Shown here in pieces: positions 6,741 to 13,263 of a DNA stretch of 13,263 bases (position 1 is its first letter; each line of letters starts with the position of its first letter). The notes under the pieces were generated by a model. The model saw only the letters and a program-made list of their open reading frames with translations, had not been told where the DNA came from and made no database searches. Made by a program: the position numbers and the translations under genes. Source of the stretch: JBKJTP01 sp046590195 (GTDB taxonomy: Bacteria > Bacteroidota > Ignavibacteria > Palsa-1295); contig JBKJTP010000228.1 of the NCBI GenBank assembly GCA_046590195.1, forward strand, positions 1 to 13,263, given 5' to 3'.

Positions 6741-7964
6741 TTAGCGCTTAAGTTTTGGATCGAATGCGTCGCGAAGTCCGTCACCGAACAAGTTGAACGC
6801 AAAGACGGCGATCATGATCGCGAGAGCGGGGTAGATCGTAAGTCCCCAGTTCGAACCGGAGGCGATGAAGCCGTAGCCATCGAGGATCATCTGTCCCCAA
6901 GTCGAGGTCGGCGGTTGTACGCCAAGCCCGAGGAAGGAGAGAGACGCCTCATAAATAACGGCGCTGGCGAAGCCGGCCGTGGCGATAACGATGATGGGTC
7001 CGAGCGAGTTCGGGAGGATATGCCGGAAGATCGTCCGCATATTCTTCAGTCCCAAAGCACGTGTTGCCTCGACATATTCAGTCTCGCGAAGCGCGAAGAA
7101 TTGACCGCGTACGATACGCGTCATGTCGACCCAACCTGTCACGCCGATCGCAATGATCGTCTGCCACTCGCCGAGTCCAAGCGCGATCGAGATCGCGATG
7201 ATGAGGAGCAGTGCCGGGATCGACCAGACCACATTAGTGAACCACATGATCACATCATCGACCCATCCGCGATAGAAGCCCGCTAGTGCACCGAGCAGAA
7301 TCCCGATGACGATCGATAGCAGTTCTGCGAAGAAAGCGACCTTGAGCGAAACTCTCGCACCATAGATCAATCGGGAGAGTACATCGCGGCCATATCGATC
7401 GGTGCCGAGAAGATACGTTGGTTGATCATGCCAGTCGGCCTCGCTCGTGCCATGGAGCTTTGATTTTTCGATCGTGATCTCGTTGCCTTCGTCACTGATG
7501 TACTTGATCTTGTCGCCAAGATCGGTAAACTCCTGAACCGGTACCGAGATCGGCTTCGCACCTGGGATGTCACTCTTCTTCAGTATGACGTTGCCGGTGA
7601 AGCCTGATTCCTTCGTCGCGTACTCGAGGATCTGTGCGTTCGGATCGTAAGGCGAGAGTACGTTGGCTAGTAACGCGATCACCACGAGCAGGCACGTCAC
7701 GATCAAGCCAGCCATCGCGAGCTTGTTGCGTTTTAGCCGTCTCCATGAGTAGTACCAGAGCGAGTGCGATTCACCGCCGATCTCTTCGGTCTTGCTGTGC
7801 ACGTATGTCCCGCCCTTGCCGTATGTCGGCGTGACAGGCGTTGTTGTGAAGTGCGCAGCGAGCTCAGCCTGGGTCTGCTGCTTTACTGGGTCACCGAGGC
7901 CGGTCGTTGCTTCAACGACCTTTCCGCCTGCCTTCATATCCTGCTCTTGCTTATTCTCTATCAT
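6741..7964 (-). CDS. oppC: Oligopeptide/dipeptide ABC transporter permease, OppC/DppC type
   Basis: The 407-residue protein is longer than the usual ~300. It begins with a ~70-residue soluble N-terminus, then WRRLKRNKLAMAGL and the first membrane segment (about 82-104) ending at LSPYDPN. A polar stretch of about 75 residues (108-182) precedes the conserved YLLGTDRYGRDVLSRLIYGA (184-203); other OppC proteins have a shorter loop there. Further membrane segments lie at ~208-230, 240-262, 320-342 and 375-393. The EAA loop EATRALGLKNMRTIFRHI (299-316) contacts the ATPase. An alternative start at Met10 (7937) cannot be excluded, and neither start has a convincing RBS. It pairs with OppB, whose stop is 22 bases upstream. 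Confidence 0.92.
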   Translation of the reverse strand: MIENKQEQDMKAGGKVVEATTGLGDPVKQQTQAELAAHFTTTPVTPTYGKGGTYVHSKTEEIGGESHSLWYYSWRRLKRNKLAMAGLIVTCLLVVIALLANVLSPYDPNAQILEYATKESGFTGNVILKKSDIPGAKPISVPVQEFTDLGDKIKYISDEGNEITIEKSKLHGTSEADWHDQPTYLLGTDRYGRDVLSRLIYGARVSLKVAFFAELLSIVIGILLGALAGFYRGWVDDVIMWFTNVVWSIPALLLIIAISIALGLGEWQTIIAIGVTGWVDMTRIVRGQFFALRETEYVEATRALGLKNMRTIFRHILPNSLGPIIVIATAGFASAVIYEASLSFLGLGVQPPTSTWGQMILDGYGFIASGSNWGLTIYPALAIMIAVFAFNLFGDGLRDAFDPKLKR

Positions 7965-7986
7965 TGTATGTCGGTGGTGTTAGAGA

Positions 7987-8913
7987 TTAAGCAGAAAGCT
8001 TCACGCGTGGATCGAGCTTCGCGTAGAGAATATCTACGAAGAAGTTGACGACCACGAAGATGAAAGCAGAGAAGAGAACTGTACCCTGGATGGTAGGGAA
8101 GTCGGAGCGAGGGATCGCATCAACAGCCATCAGCCCGATACCTGGCCAGTTGAAGATGTATTCAATGAAGAACGAACCCGTAAGTAATGCAGCGAGCCAT
8201 GCGCTCACGGTTGTAACCACCGGATTCAATGCATTGCGCAATGCGTGCTTAATGATGACGTTCCTATACGACACGCCCTTTGCCTTAGCGGTGCGGACGA
8301 AATCACTCGAAAGAATATCCAACATGCTCGAACGCGTCACGCGCGCAATGATAGAGATCGGACGCAGCGCCAACACGAACATCGGAAGAACCAGATACTC
8401 CCAGCCTTGATCGATGTAGCCGGAGATCGGCAGCCATTCTAGCCAGCTACCGAAGACGAGAATGACCAGCAAGCCCATGACGAACGCCGGTATCGAGATC
8501 CCGAGCAAGGCGATCACCATCGAGAGATTATCGAATAGACTATAACTCTTCACCGCCGATAGAGTCCCGATCGCGATGCCAATGATCGTCGCGATCACCA
8601 TAGCGCTGATCGAGAGAAGTGCTGTGGCTGGCAGACGATCCTGCAAGCTCTCCATGACCAGGCGGTTGGTTGTGTACGAACGACCAAGATCGCCGGAGAA
8701 CGTCTTCATCATGAAGTTGCCGTAGCGCTCCCAGAGTGGGAGGTCAAGCCCGAGCTCATGCCGGATGGCTGCTTGCGTCGCAAGATCGGCACGCTGTCCC
8801 TGCATCATGCGGGCAGGATCGGGCAGCAGATTCATCACGAAGAAGATGACCGTCATGACGCCGACGATCACGAGGAAGGAGTAGATGAGTTTTCGGACTA
8901 AAAAAGCGAGCAT
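7987..8913 (-). CDS. oppB: Oligopeptide/dipeptide ABC transporter permease, OppB/DppB type
   Basis: This 308-residue inner-membrane protein has standard length and order for DppB/OppB. An N-terminal membrane segment (8-30) with LLPDPA is followed by the extracytoplasmic GLDLPLWERYGNFM...GDLGRSY block (55-80). Membrane segments follow at ~98-120, 130-155, 173-190, 233-252 and 277-297. The EAA loop is DFVRTAKAKGVSYRNVIIKHALRNAL (204-229), and FNWPGIGLMAVDAI (254-267) is the conserved late motif. It is the first gene of the oppBCD operon. I found no clean promoter upstream; the nearest candidate on the minus strand, TATATTCG at 8990-8983, differs from TAnnTTTG at one base and lacks a -33 box. 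No gene for a substrate-binding OppA lies in the window, so the exact substrate (di- or oligopeptide) is open. Confidence 0.94.
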   Translation of the reverse strand: MLAFLVRKLIYSFLVIVGVMTVIFFVMNLLPDPARMMQGQRADLATQAAIRHELGLDLPLWERYGNFMMKTFSGDLGRSYTTNRLVMESLQDRLPATALLSISAMVIATIIGIAIGTLSAVKSYSLFDNLSMVIALLGISIPAFVMGLLVILVFGSWLEWLPISGYIDQGWEYLVLPMFVLALRPISIIARVTRSSMLDILSSDFVRTAKAKGVSYRNVIIKHALRNALNPVVTTVSAWLAALLTGSFFIEYIFNWPGIGLMAVDAIPRSDFPTIQGTVLFSAFIFVVVNFFVDILYAKLDPRVKLSA

Positions 8914-9098
8914 TGGATTTGTGAGATCCCAGCGCAGCCAACACGAACTGCCACCAGGCTAAATGAGACGCTTACAATTAGGCGAATATACCATGCTGAG
9001 GTTCCTAATTGGCCAGTTTCACGCATTAATTTGAGACGAGGGCTGGCGCAGCTTGCAACATTGTCAGCACAATTCAGGCATTGAGTAAGTCGCCAGCG
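8914..9098. other. Divergent intergenic region upstream of oppB and of the B12 operon
   Basis: No gene is seen in this stretch. It should carry the promoter of the oppBCD operon on the minus strand and the upstream part of the promoter for the B12 operon on the plus strand. Apart from the weak minus-strand TATATTCG at 8990-8983, I recognise no promoter, RNA or repeat. Confidence 0.5.
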
Positions 9099-9106
9099 TA
9101 TATTTG
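9099..9106 (+). promoter_or_regulatory. -7 promoter element for the B12 operon
   Basis: TATATTTG matches the Bacteroidota -7 consensus TAnnTTTG exactly and lies 23 bases before the cobalamin aptamer. Transcription would start near 9113, giving a leader of about 350 bases. A matching -33 box is not clear at the normal spacing: TTG at 9081-9083 is only 15 bases away. The call rests on the -7 box and its position. Confidence 0.5.
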
Positions 9107-9128
9107 CAACCGAAGTTCATTTCAATCC

Positions 9129-9320
9129 GCGTCAGGTGCTACGCGCTTCATGAGACCCTCCAGGGGTGATAATGGGGCAGTAGTGAAAAGGGAATCTCGT
9201 TCAATTCGAGAGCTGCCCCGCAACTGTAACTCTTAAAAAGTCCACTGATCAGGCATGAAGCCAGGTCGGGAAGGCATGGTCCGCAAAGACCTCGGAGGAG
9301 CCAGGAGACCTGCCTGATGC
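9129..9320 (+). promoter_or_regulatory. Cobalamin riboswitch aptamer
   Basis: All hallmark elements of the B12 riboswitch occur in order. P1 is formed by GCGTCAGG (9129-9136) and CCTGATGC (9313-9320) with one G-U pair. GGTGCT (9135-9140) follows, then GGGGCAG (9174-9180) paired with CTGCCCC (9213-9219), and the AAAGGGAAT block with the small TCTCG/CGAGA stem (9195-9211). After these come CCCCGCAACTGTAA (9216-9229), CCACTG (9242-9247), GGGAAGG (9268-9274) and the B12 box AGCCAGGAGACCTGCC (9299-9314). Adenosyl- or another cobalamin would bind here and lower expression of the downstream transport genes through the hairpin at 9426-9454. Confidence 0.96.
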
Positions 9321-9369
9321 CTATCTATCATCACGCCTTCGAGGGAGAGGCCATGGGATTCCGAACGAT

Positions 9370-9383
9370 CAACGTTCGCGTTG
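9370..9383 (+). other. UUCG-capped hairpin in the riboswitch expression platform
   Basis: CAACG (9370-9374), loop TTCG, CGTTG (9379-9383) form a small, probably stable hairpin between aptamer and terminator. An overlapping alternative is CGAACG (9362-9367) with CGTTCG (9373-9378). The two pairings exclude each other, so this could be part of the switching structure, but no contact with the aptamer is evident. Confidence 0.35.
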
Positions 9384-9425
9384 GCAGGCCTAGCTGTGCT
9401 AAAACGCGTCCGCAAATCTTTCTCG

Positions 9426-9458
9426 ACTCCTATGCCCCCTATGGGCATAGGAGTTTTT
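9426..9458 (+). terminator. Riboswitch-controlled intrinsic terminator that also contains the RBS
   Basis: ACTCCTATGCCC (9426-9437) and GGGCATAGGAGT (9443-9454) pair perfectly over 12 bp with the loop CCTAT, followed by a run of five T (9454-9458). GGAG at 9450-9453, inside the 3' arm, sits 8 bases before TTG 9462 and is the Shine-Dalgarno sequence of the receptor gene. Folding would thus both terminate transcription and hide the RBS. Confidence 0.88.
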
Positions 9459-9461
9459 CAT

Positions 9462-11471
9462 TTGCGGCTGTTCCTACTCGTAGTTTTTGTACTCATTCCC
9501 TCGCTGGTTACAGCGCAGGGAAGCGACACGCTGCGCAAGTACGAAGGCAAAGAGGTCACAGTAGAAGAGACACGAGCTGAGCGCGAATACGCGATCCCAG
9601 CGGTCGCTATCAGATCTGAGAAGACCGAGAAGCTCACACTTCAGTCGGGCTCGACACGCGCCTCTGACTTCATCCGCCTTCTCTCCCCAAGTCTTGCCCT
9701 TCGGAGCTACGGGACACTCGGAGGCATTACGCTATCAAGCTTCCGAGGATTGCCGCCGGAATACACGATCATTTTCCGCGATGGCATTCGTCTGACGAAT
9801 GAGCAGAACAGCCTGACCGATCTCGGTCGCATCACGTCCGCATCGCTGACGCGCGTCGATCTGCTCGCATCAAATGCTTCGATCCTGTTAGGCGGTGACG
9901 CAGTAGCCGCCTCACTGAATCTTGCGAGCTATCTACCTCAATCAACAACGGCATCTATTGGGACGAGGCTTGCAACTCACGATGACCTGCGTTCGATGGG
10001 AGAGCAGGAAGGACACGCGACGCTCTCGTATAAAGGCGATACGTGGGGCCTAGGTGGCAGCTATAATACGCAATCCTCTCGCGGCGATTTCCCATTCGCC
10101 GACCGATTCACCGGTCGCGAAGTGCGGCGTGAGAACAATGATGCAACGTTAAATGACCTCGTCGTTACGGGGACATATCAAGGAGATCCACTTGAACTAT
10201 CAAGCACCTTCAGCTACGTCACGGCAGAACGAGGTGCACCAGGAAGTGCGGTTGTAGAAGGTCGCGGTGCAAGCCAGTTCAGAGCCCGACAGGCAGATGA
10301 GGACAGCTATCTCTCGTTGCGAGCGAAGACGAAGATCGGGGGATTGAACATTGCGCCAGCGATCGCATTTCAATCGCAGTCCGAGCAATATGTCGATCCT
10401 GAAAAACCTAATGAGAGCACAGGAGGCACGCTTTGCGACAGCTATCTCAATCGTCTTTACTTCGCGGAAGCCAAGATGGATGGGAAGATCACGAATGGCT
10501 TACACGCATATTACGGCGTGCAACTTCAGCAGAATCATCTGTTCTCCAATCAAAACATTGCTGGAGATGACACCACGATCTCGCGCACTCGATTCGGAAG
10601 CTATGCTGCACTGTCAATACGGCCGCTCGAGGGGCTCACGCTAAATGTGGCGGGGCGAGGTGAATTCATCTCGGATCTCAGTATCTGGAAAGGACTGCCG
10701 CAACTGCACGTACAGTACGAACTCGATCATCTGGATCTCGTGCTCAATGCGAATTACGGCAAGAGCTTCCACGCTCCAACATTCAACCAGCTTTATTGGA
10801 GACGTTACGGCAATCCGGATCTACGGCATGAGCAAGGGGACAACGTGGAGATCGGTGCGCTGTGGAGGCCAACCCTGCTGAAGGATTGGAGCACCACGTT
10901 TCGGCTGACAGGTTTTCGTGCGCAGATCAAGGACCAGATCCTCTGGCTGCCCAAGGCCAACCGGGAATATAGCCCTATCAACATTCAGAACGCGAGAGCC
11001 CAGGGAATAGAAGCGCGCGGAGTCGTTCAAGCGGCGATCTCTGATGACCTTCTCTTTGACCTTGACGCTGCCTATACGCTGCTCGATGCTGAAAATCAAA
11101 CAGAAGGCGAGGATAATGGAAATCGACTTCCTTATAGCGCTGTGATACAATCGGTTACTCGTGCCCAAGTTTCGAGCGCAAGCTATGGCATGCTGGCACT
11201 CGTACACGATTACCGAGGCACGCGATTCCCAACGATCTCCAATGAGACGTTCTCGAGTCTTAAGCCGCATAGCACATTCACACTGAGCTATGTCGTGCCC
11301 GGCATTTCGCTCATGAATGACACGCAGCTGATGATCAATATCGCTTGCATCAATCTCACGGACGTGAGATACACCGAGATCGCAAATTTTCCGATGGCCG
11401 GACGCACCGTCCGCCTGGGCGCCGAGATCATTTTTACTCCAACCATTGACAACCATACCCCAAATGAATAA
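9462..11471 (+). CDS. btuB: TonB-dependent outer-membrane receptor, cobalamin/cobamide (BtuB-like)
   Basis: The receptor has 669 residues if it starts at TTG 9462. That start has GGAG at 8 bases and gives the signal peptide MRLFLLVVFVLIPSLVTA|Q. In-frame ATGs at 9432 and 9441 lie inside the terminator stem and loop and fit less well. A possible TonB box (EVTVEE) occurs just after the mature N-terminus. The plug domain runs from about 43 to 150, with SFRGLPPEYTIIFRDGIRL and a DLGRITSASLTRVDLL segment. The 22-strand barrel ends at RTVRLGAEIIF, with a short extra tail TPTIDNHTPNE. Barrel signatures such as NYGKSFHAPTFNQLYW and NPDLRHEQGDNVEIGA are typical of BtuB/FepA-like receptors. The upstream cobalamin riboswitch makes corrinoid uptake the likely function. 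The 3' end overlaps the next gene by 8 bases. Confidence 0.9.
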   Translation: MRLFLLVVFVLIPSLVTAQGSDTLRKYEGKEVTVEETRAEREYAIPAVAIRSEKTEKLTLQSGSTRASDFIRLLSPSLALRSYGTLGGITLSSFRGLPPEYTIIFRDGIRLTNEQNSLTDLGRITSASLTRVDLLASNASILLGGDAVAASLNLASYLPQSTTASIGTRLATHDDLRSMGEQEGHATLSYKGDTWGLGGSYNTQSSRGDFPFADRFTGREVRRENNDATLNDLVVTGTYQGDPLELSSTFSYVTAERGAPGSAVVEGRGASQFRARQADEDSYLSLRAKTKIGGLNIAPAIAFQSQSEQYVDPEKPNESTGGTLCDSYLNRLYFAEAKMDGKITNGLHAYYGVQLQQNHLFSNQNIAGDDTTISRTRFGSYAALSIRPLEGLTLNVAGRGEFISDLSIWKGLPQLHVQYELDHLDLVLNANYGKSFHAPTFNQLYWRRYGNPDLRHEQGDNVEIGALWRPTLLKDWSTTFRLTGFRAQIKDQILWLPKANREYSPINIQNARAQGIEARGVVQAAISDDLLFDLDAAYTLLDAENQTEGEDNGNRLPYSAVIQSVTRAQVSSASYGMLALVHDYRGTRFPTISNETFSSLKPHSTFTLSYVVPGISLMNDTQLMINIACINLTDVRYTEIANFPMAGRTVRLGAEIIFTPTIDNHTPNE

Positions 11472-12468
11472 CAAGATAACCCAACGTTTACTCCTACTTC
11501 TGCTGATCACCGCAGGTCTAGCATCGTGCGAATCGACAACGGAGAATCCACCCGACAACTCGGTCATCAAGAAGCCATCGCTGATCGTCCTTAATGAGGG
11601 CGCATTCAATGGCTTCAACGCTTCGCTTGACGCCATCAATGCTGGCACCGGTGATCGTCAGGAGAACATCATCCCTAGTCTCGGTGACGTCGGCAGCGAC
11701 GTCGAGATCATCGATGGCAAGATCTATGTCGTCAGCTCGAATTCGAGAAGACTCTATGCGATCAACCCAGTTGACGGAGCGACCCTCGCGTCGTACACCT
11801 TCACAGGTTCGGCATCGCCAAATGCGATCGCAAAGATCGGCACGAACGAGGCGCTCGTCACTCATCTTTATTCCGACCGCCTGGATGTGATCGACCTAAC
11901 CACAAATGCGGTAAAAGACAGCATCCGTGTTAGCCAGGGGACTGTCGACATTATCACGATGAACGGCTTCGCGTATGTAACGGCGAGCTCCAACTATCTC
12001 TATGTCATCGACCTGACGCAGAAGAAGCTAGTGGATTCGATCATGATCGGAGATGTGCCGCAGCGAGTTCTGCCTGATGCAGCGCGTAACCAACTCGTGA
12101 CTCTTTCGTGGGGAACCTGGCCAAGTGGTATTGCTAATGTCTCGATCATTGACGTGGCGACCCGTACCGTCAAGCGCAAGACAGATGTCGCTAGCTCGGT
12201 CCAAAAGCTCGTCGCAGGGGATAACAAGATCTATGTTGTCTATGGCGACAAGGTTGAGACGATGGATCTCGTCAGTGGCATCGGGATCGGCTTCTCGGCG
12301 AATGGGTATCTCGGGGGAGTCTATGATGCTCCGTCTAATGAGCTCTTCGTAGGCTCGGGCAATTACACCTCTCCAGGCAAAGTTGACGTTCTGGACGGCT
12401 CGACGGGTGCCGTAAAGAGAAGTTACAATGGTGGAATTGCGCCTACTCACTTTGCGTTCTACCGCTGA
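11464..12468 (+). CDS. btuG: Lipoprotein beta-propeller, BtuG-like surface cobamide-binding protein
   Basis: The protein has 334 residues from ATG 11464, which overlaps the receptor stop (ATGAATAA context) and suggests translational coupling. A lipoprotein signal, MNNKITQRLLLLLLITAGLASC, ends in lipobox LASC with the acylated Cys at 22. A short polar linker (ESTTENPPDNS) follows. The rest is a YncE-like propeller with ~40-residue blades, each with a pattern like LYAINPVDGATLASY, LDVIDLTTNAVKDSI, LYVIDLTQKKLVDSI or VSIIDVATRTVKRKT. In Bacteroides, BtuG is such a lipoprotein propeller that caps BtuB, binds B12 very tightly and hands it to the receptor. Position right after btuB under a B12 riboswitch supports the same role here, but the corrinoid-binding residues cannot be checked by eye. 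Other YncE-type metal- or ligand-binding propellers are possible. Confidence 0.78.
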   Translation: MNNKITQRLLLLLLITAGLASCESTTENPPDNSVIKKPSLIVLNEGAFNGFNASLDAINAGTGDRQENIIPSLGDVGSDVEIIDGKIYVVSSNSRRLYAINPVDGATLASYTFTGSASPNAIAKIGTNEALVTHLYSDRLDVIDLTTNAVKDSIRVSQGTVDIITMNGFAYVTASSNYLYVIDLTQKKLVDSIMIGDVPQRVLPDAARNQLVTLSWGTWPSGIANVSIIDVATRTVKRKTDVASSVQKLVAGDNKIYVVYGDKVETMDLVSGIGIGFSANGYLGGVYDAPSNELFVGSGNYTSPGKVDVLDGSTGAVKRSYNGGIAPTHFAFYR

Positions 12469-12472
12469 CCTC

Positions 12473-13057
12473 ATGAAAACCCCATCCCAAATAGCAGAAA
12501 TGCGTAACGCAGAAATGCAAGAGCAGAACCGCCGTCAGGCAGTCTTCGCAGTAGGCCTGGTGCTCGTCGCCATCGCCTCACGTGTGATCTTCAATCATTT
12601 TGAGATCTATAACTTCAGCATGGTCATGTCGGCCGCACTCTTCGGAGGGGCCTTCCTGACGAATCGCGTGATGAAGTACACGGTACCCGTCGCAGCAATG
12701 CTCGTCACTGATGCGATCCTCGGCGTCTATAATCCTGGCATCATGCTTAGCGTCTATGGCGCGTTCCTGCTGACCGTGTTCCTGGGCGACAGGTTCGCAA
12801 CGGACTCCCTCCGTGGCTACGCAGGCTCAGTGCTTGGCGGTTCGATGGCATTCTTCGTTCTGACGAACCTCGCTGTCTTCGCATTTGGCGACGGCACGAT
12901 GTATGCGCATTCATGGGCTGGACTCGTCATGTGCTTCGAGCAGGCGATCCCATTCTACCGTAATACTCTGTTGAGCGATCTGCTCTTCACTACCGTATTT
13001 TTCGGCGCATACGAGCTCTTCAAGCTCCGGTACCTGCAGCCAGTACCTGTTCGATAA
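12473..13057 (+). CDS. DUF6580-type membrane protein, candidate inner-membrane cobamide transporter (ECF S-component-like)
   Basis: The protein has 194 residues from ATG 12473, 4 bases after the btuG stop; Met10 and Met15 are alternative starts and no RBS is visible. A polar, charged N-terminus (1-22) is followed by about six membrane segments (roughly 23-40, 50-64, 70-87, 90-106, 118-138, 165-183). Motifs SAALFGGAFLTNR (53-65), VPVAAMLVTDAILG (71-84), FVLTNLAVFAFGD (128-140), MYAHSWAGLVMCFEQAIPFYRNTLLSDLLFT (143-173) and FFGAYELF (176-183) match what I recall of the DUF6580 family of putative ECF-type substrate-binding membrane proteins. The operon position suggests it takes the corrinoid across the inner membrane. 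No ECF ATPase or T-component is nearby, so it would have to share one or act alone. The substrate is inferred from context only. Confidence 0.72.
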   Translation: MKTPSQIAEMRNAEMQEQNRRQAVFAVGLVLVAIASRVIFNHFEIYNFSMVMSAALFGGAFLTNRVMKYTVPVAAMLVTDAILGVYNPGIMLSVYGAFLLTVFLGDRFATDSLRGYAGSVLGGSMAFFVLTNLAVFAFGDGTMYAHSWAGLVMCFEQAIPFYRNTLLSDLLFTTVFFGAYELFKLRYLQPVPVR

Positions 13058-13066
13058 TTGAAATTC

Positions 13067-13095
13067 AAAAGGCTCCATTTGGAGCCTTTTCTTTA
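13067..13095 (+). terminator. Intrinsic terminator of the B12 operon
   Basis: AAAAGGCTCC (13067-13076), loop ATTT and GGAGCCTTTT (13081-13090) form a 10-bp stem followed by CTTTA. It lies 10 bases after the stop of the last gene and closes the riboswitch-btuB-btuG-DUF6580 unit. Confidence 0.9.
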
Positions 13096-13109
13096 TTATG
13101 GAGGAGCTA

Positions 13110-13227
13110 CCCTTCGGGGGAGGACTGAGCACTGAGTAACCTCGACCGCGGAGCGGTCACCTTTAGTAGCAGTGGGTGAAACCCACGGGCCACCTAAGCC
13201 CCCGAATTTTATGAGCCGCGTGGCGGC
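13110..13227. repeat. Cluster of small hairpins, probable dispersed intergenic repeat
   Basis: Four compact inverted repeats follow one another: CCC-TTCG-GGG (13110-13119), GACCGC-GGA-GCGGTC (13144-13158), GTGGGT-GAA-ACCCAC (13072+100, i.e. 13172-13186) and GCCGC-GTG-GCGGC (13215-13227). The last three have loops of exactly three bases and are joined by short unpaired linkers. A 7-base direct repeat (ACTGAGC/ACTGAGT, 13124-13137) lies between the first two. No coding frame fits. The arrangement resembles the multi-hairpin intergenic repeats found in many copies in some FCB genomes; the copy number cannot be seen from one window, and the element may run on past the right edge. Confidence 0.5.
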
Positions 13228-13263
13228 ACTGTGTGAGACATCCGTAGATTTGTAGAAACAGAG

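Noticed and set aside
9317..9580. 87-codon plus-strand frame starting at the end of the B12 aptamer
   Set aside because: It starts at ATG inside P1 of the riboswitch, crosses the terminator and runs into the receptor gene in another frame; its composition is not protein-like.
10821..11648. 275-codon minus-strand frame opposite the receptor and lipoprotein genes
   Set aside because: It lies antisense to two well-supported genes, has no family-like motifs and no RBS or promoter; it is an effect of codon use on the coding strand.
13098..13263. CRISPR array or tRNA at the right edge
   Set aside because: The hairpins differ from each other in sequence and spacing, so there is no repeated unit with spacers, and no cloverleaf with an anticodon arm can be drawn.

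Overview
The window (about 13.3 kb, roughly half G+C) most likely comes from a member of the Bacteroidota/Chlorobiota superphylum (FCB group), perhaps a less-studied lineage such as the Kapabacteria or Ignavibacteria. The assignment rests on four things: a type IX secretion (T9SS) C-terminal sorting domain, promoter motifs of the Bacteroidota type (TTTG / TAnnTTTG), sparse Shine-Dalgarno sequences, and a Bacteroidota-style vitamin B12 uptake locus with a surface lipoprotein. The phylum is inferred; no rRNA is present.

Layout. The left edge (2-403) is the 3' end of an argD-like acetylornithine aminotransferase. An outer-membrane beta-barrel protein with a clear signal peptide and RBS follows (559-1308), then a structured 3' region and a strong intrinsic terminator (1412-1446). 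Next are L-aspartate oxidase nadB (about 1520-3136, with no ATG at the expected N-terminus) and an agmatinase-type ureohydrolase, speB (3157-4203). A well-formed Bacteroidota promoter at the end of speB leads into a secreted Asp-box beta-propeller protein with a T9SS sorting domain (4332-5531). A palindromic hairpin (5673-5699) separates it from the convergent oppB-oppC-oppD peptide ABC transporter operon on the minus strand (8913 down to 5726), which has neither oppF nor oppA in the window.

The most informative part is the right end. A canonical cobalamin riboswitch (9129-9320) is followed by an intrinsic terminator (9426-9458). The 3' arm of that terminator contains the Shine-Dalgarno sequence of the next gene, which begins at TTG 9462. 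The operon then encodes a TonB-dependent outer-membrane receptor (BtuB-like), an overlapping lipoprotein beta-propeller resembling the surface B12-binding protein BtuG, and, 4 nt further on, a small polytopic membrane protein of the DUF6580 type (ECF S-component-like). Read together this is a compact cobamide acquisition system: surface capture, TonB-driven outer-membrane transport, and a candidate inner-membrane transporter in place of BtuCDF. It ends at a strong terminator (13067-13095). The last ~160 bases hold a cluster of small hairpins that looks like a dispersed intergenic repeat rather than a gene.

Gene-level calls are firm for nadB, speB, oppBCD, the TonB receptor and the riboswitch. 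The BtuG and DUF6580 assignments rest on recognising the family and on the riboswitch context. Start codons of nadB and oppC are uncertain.
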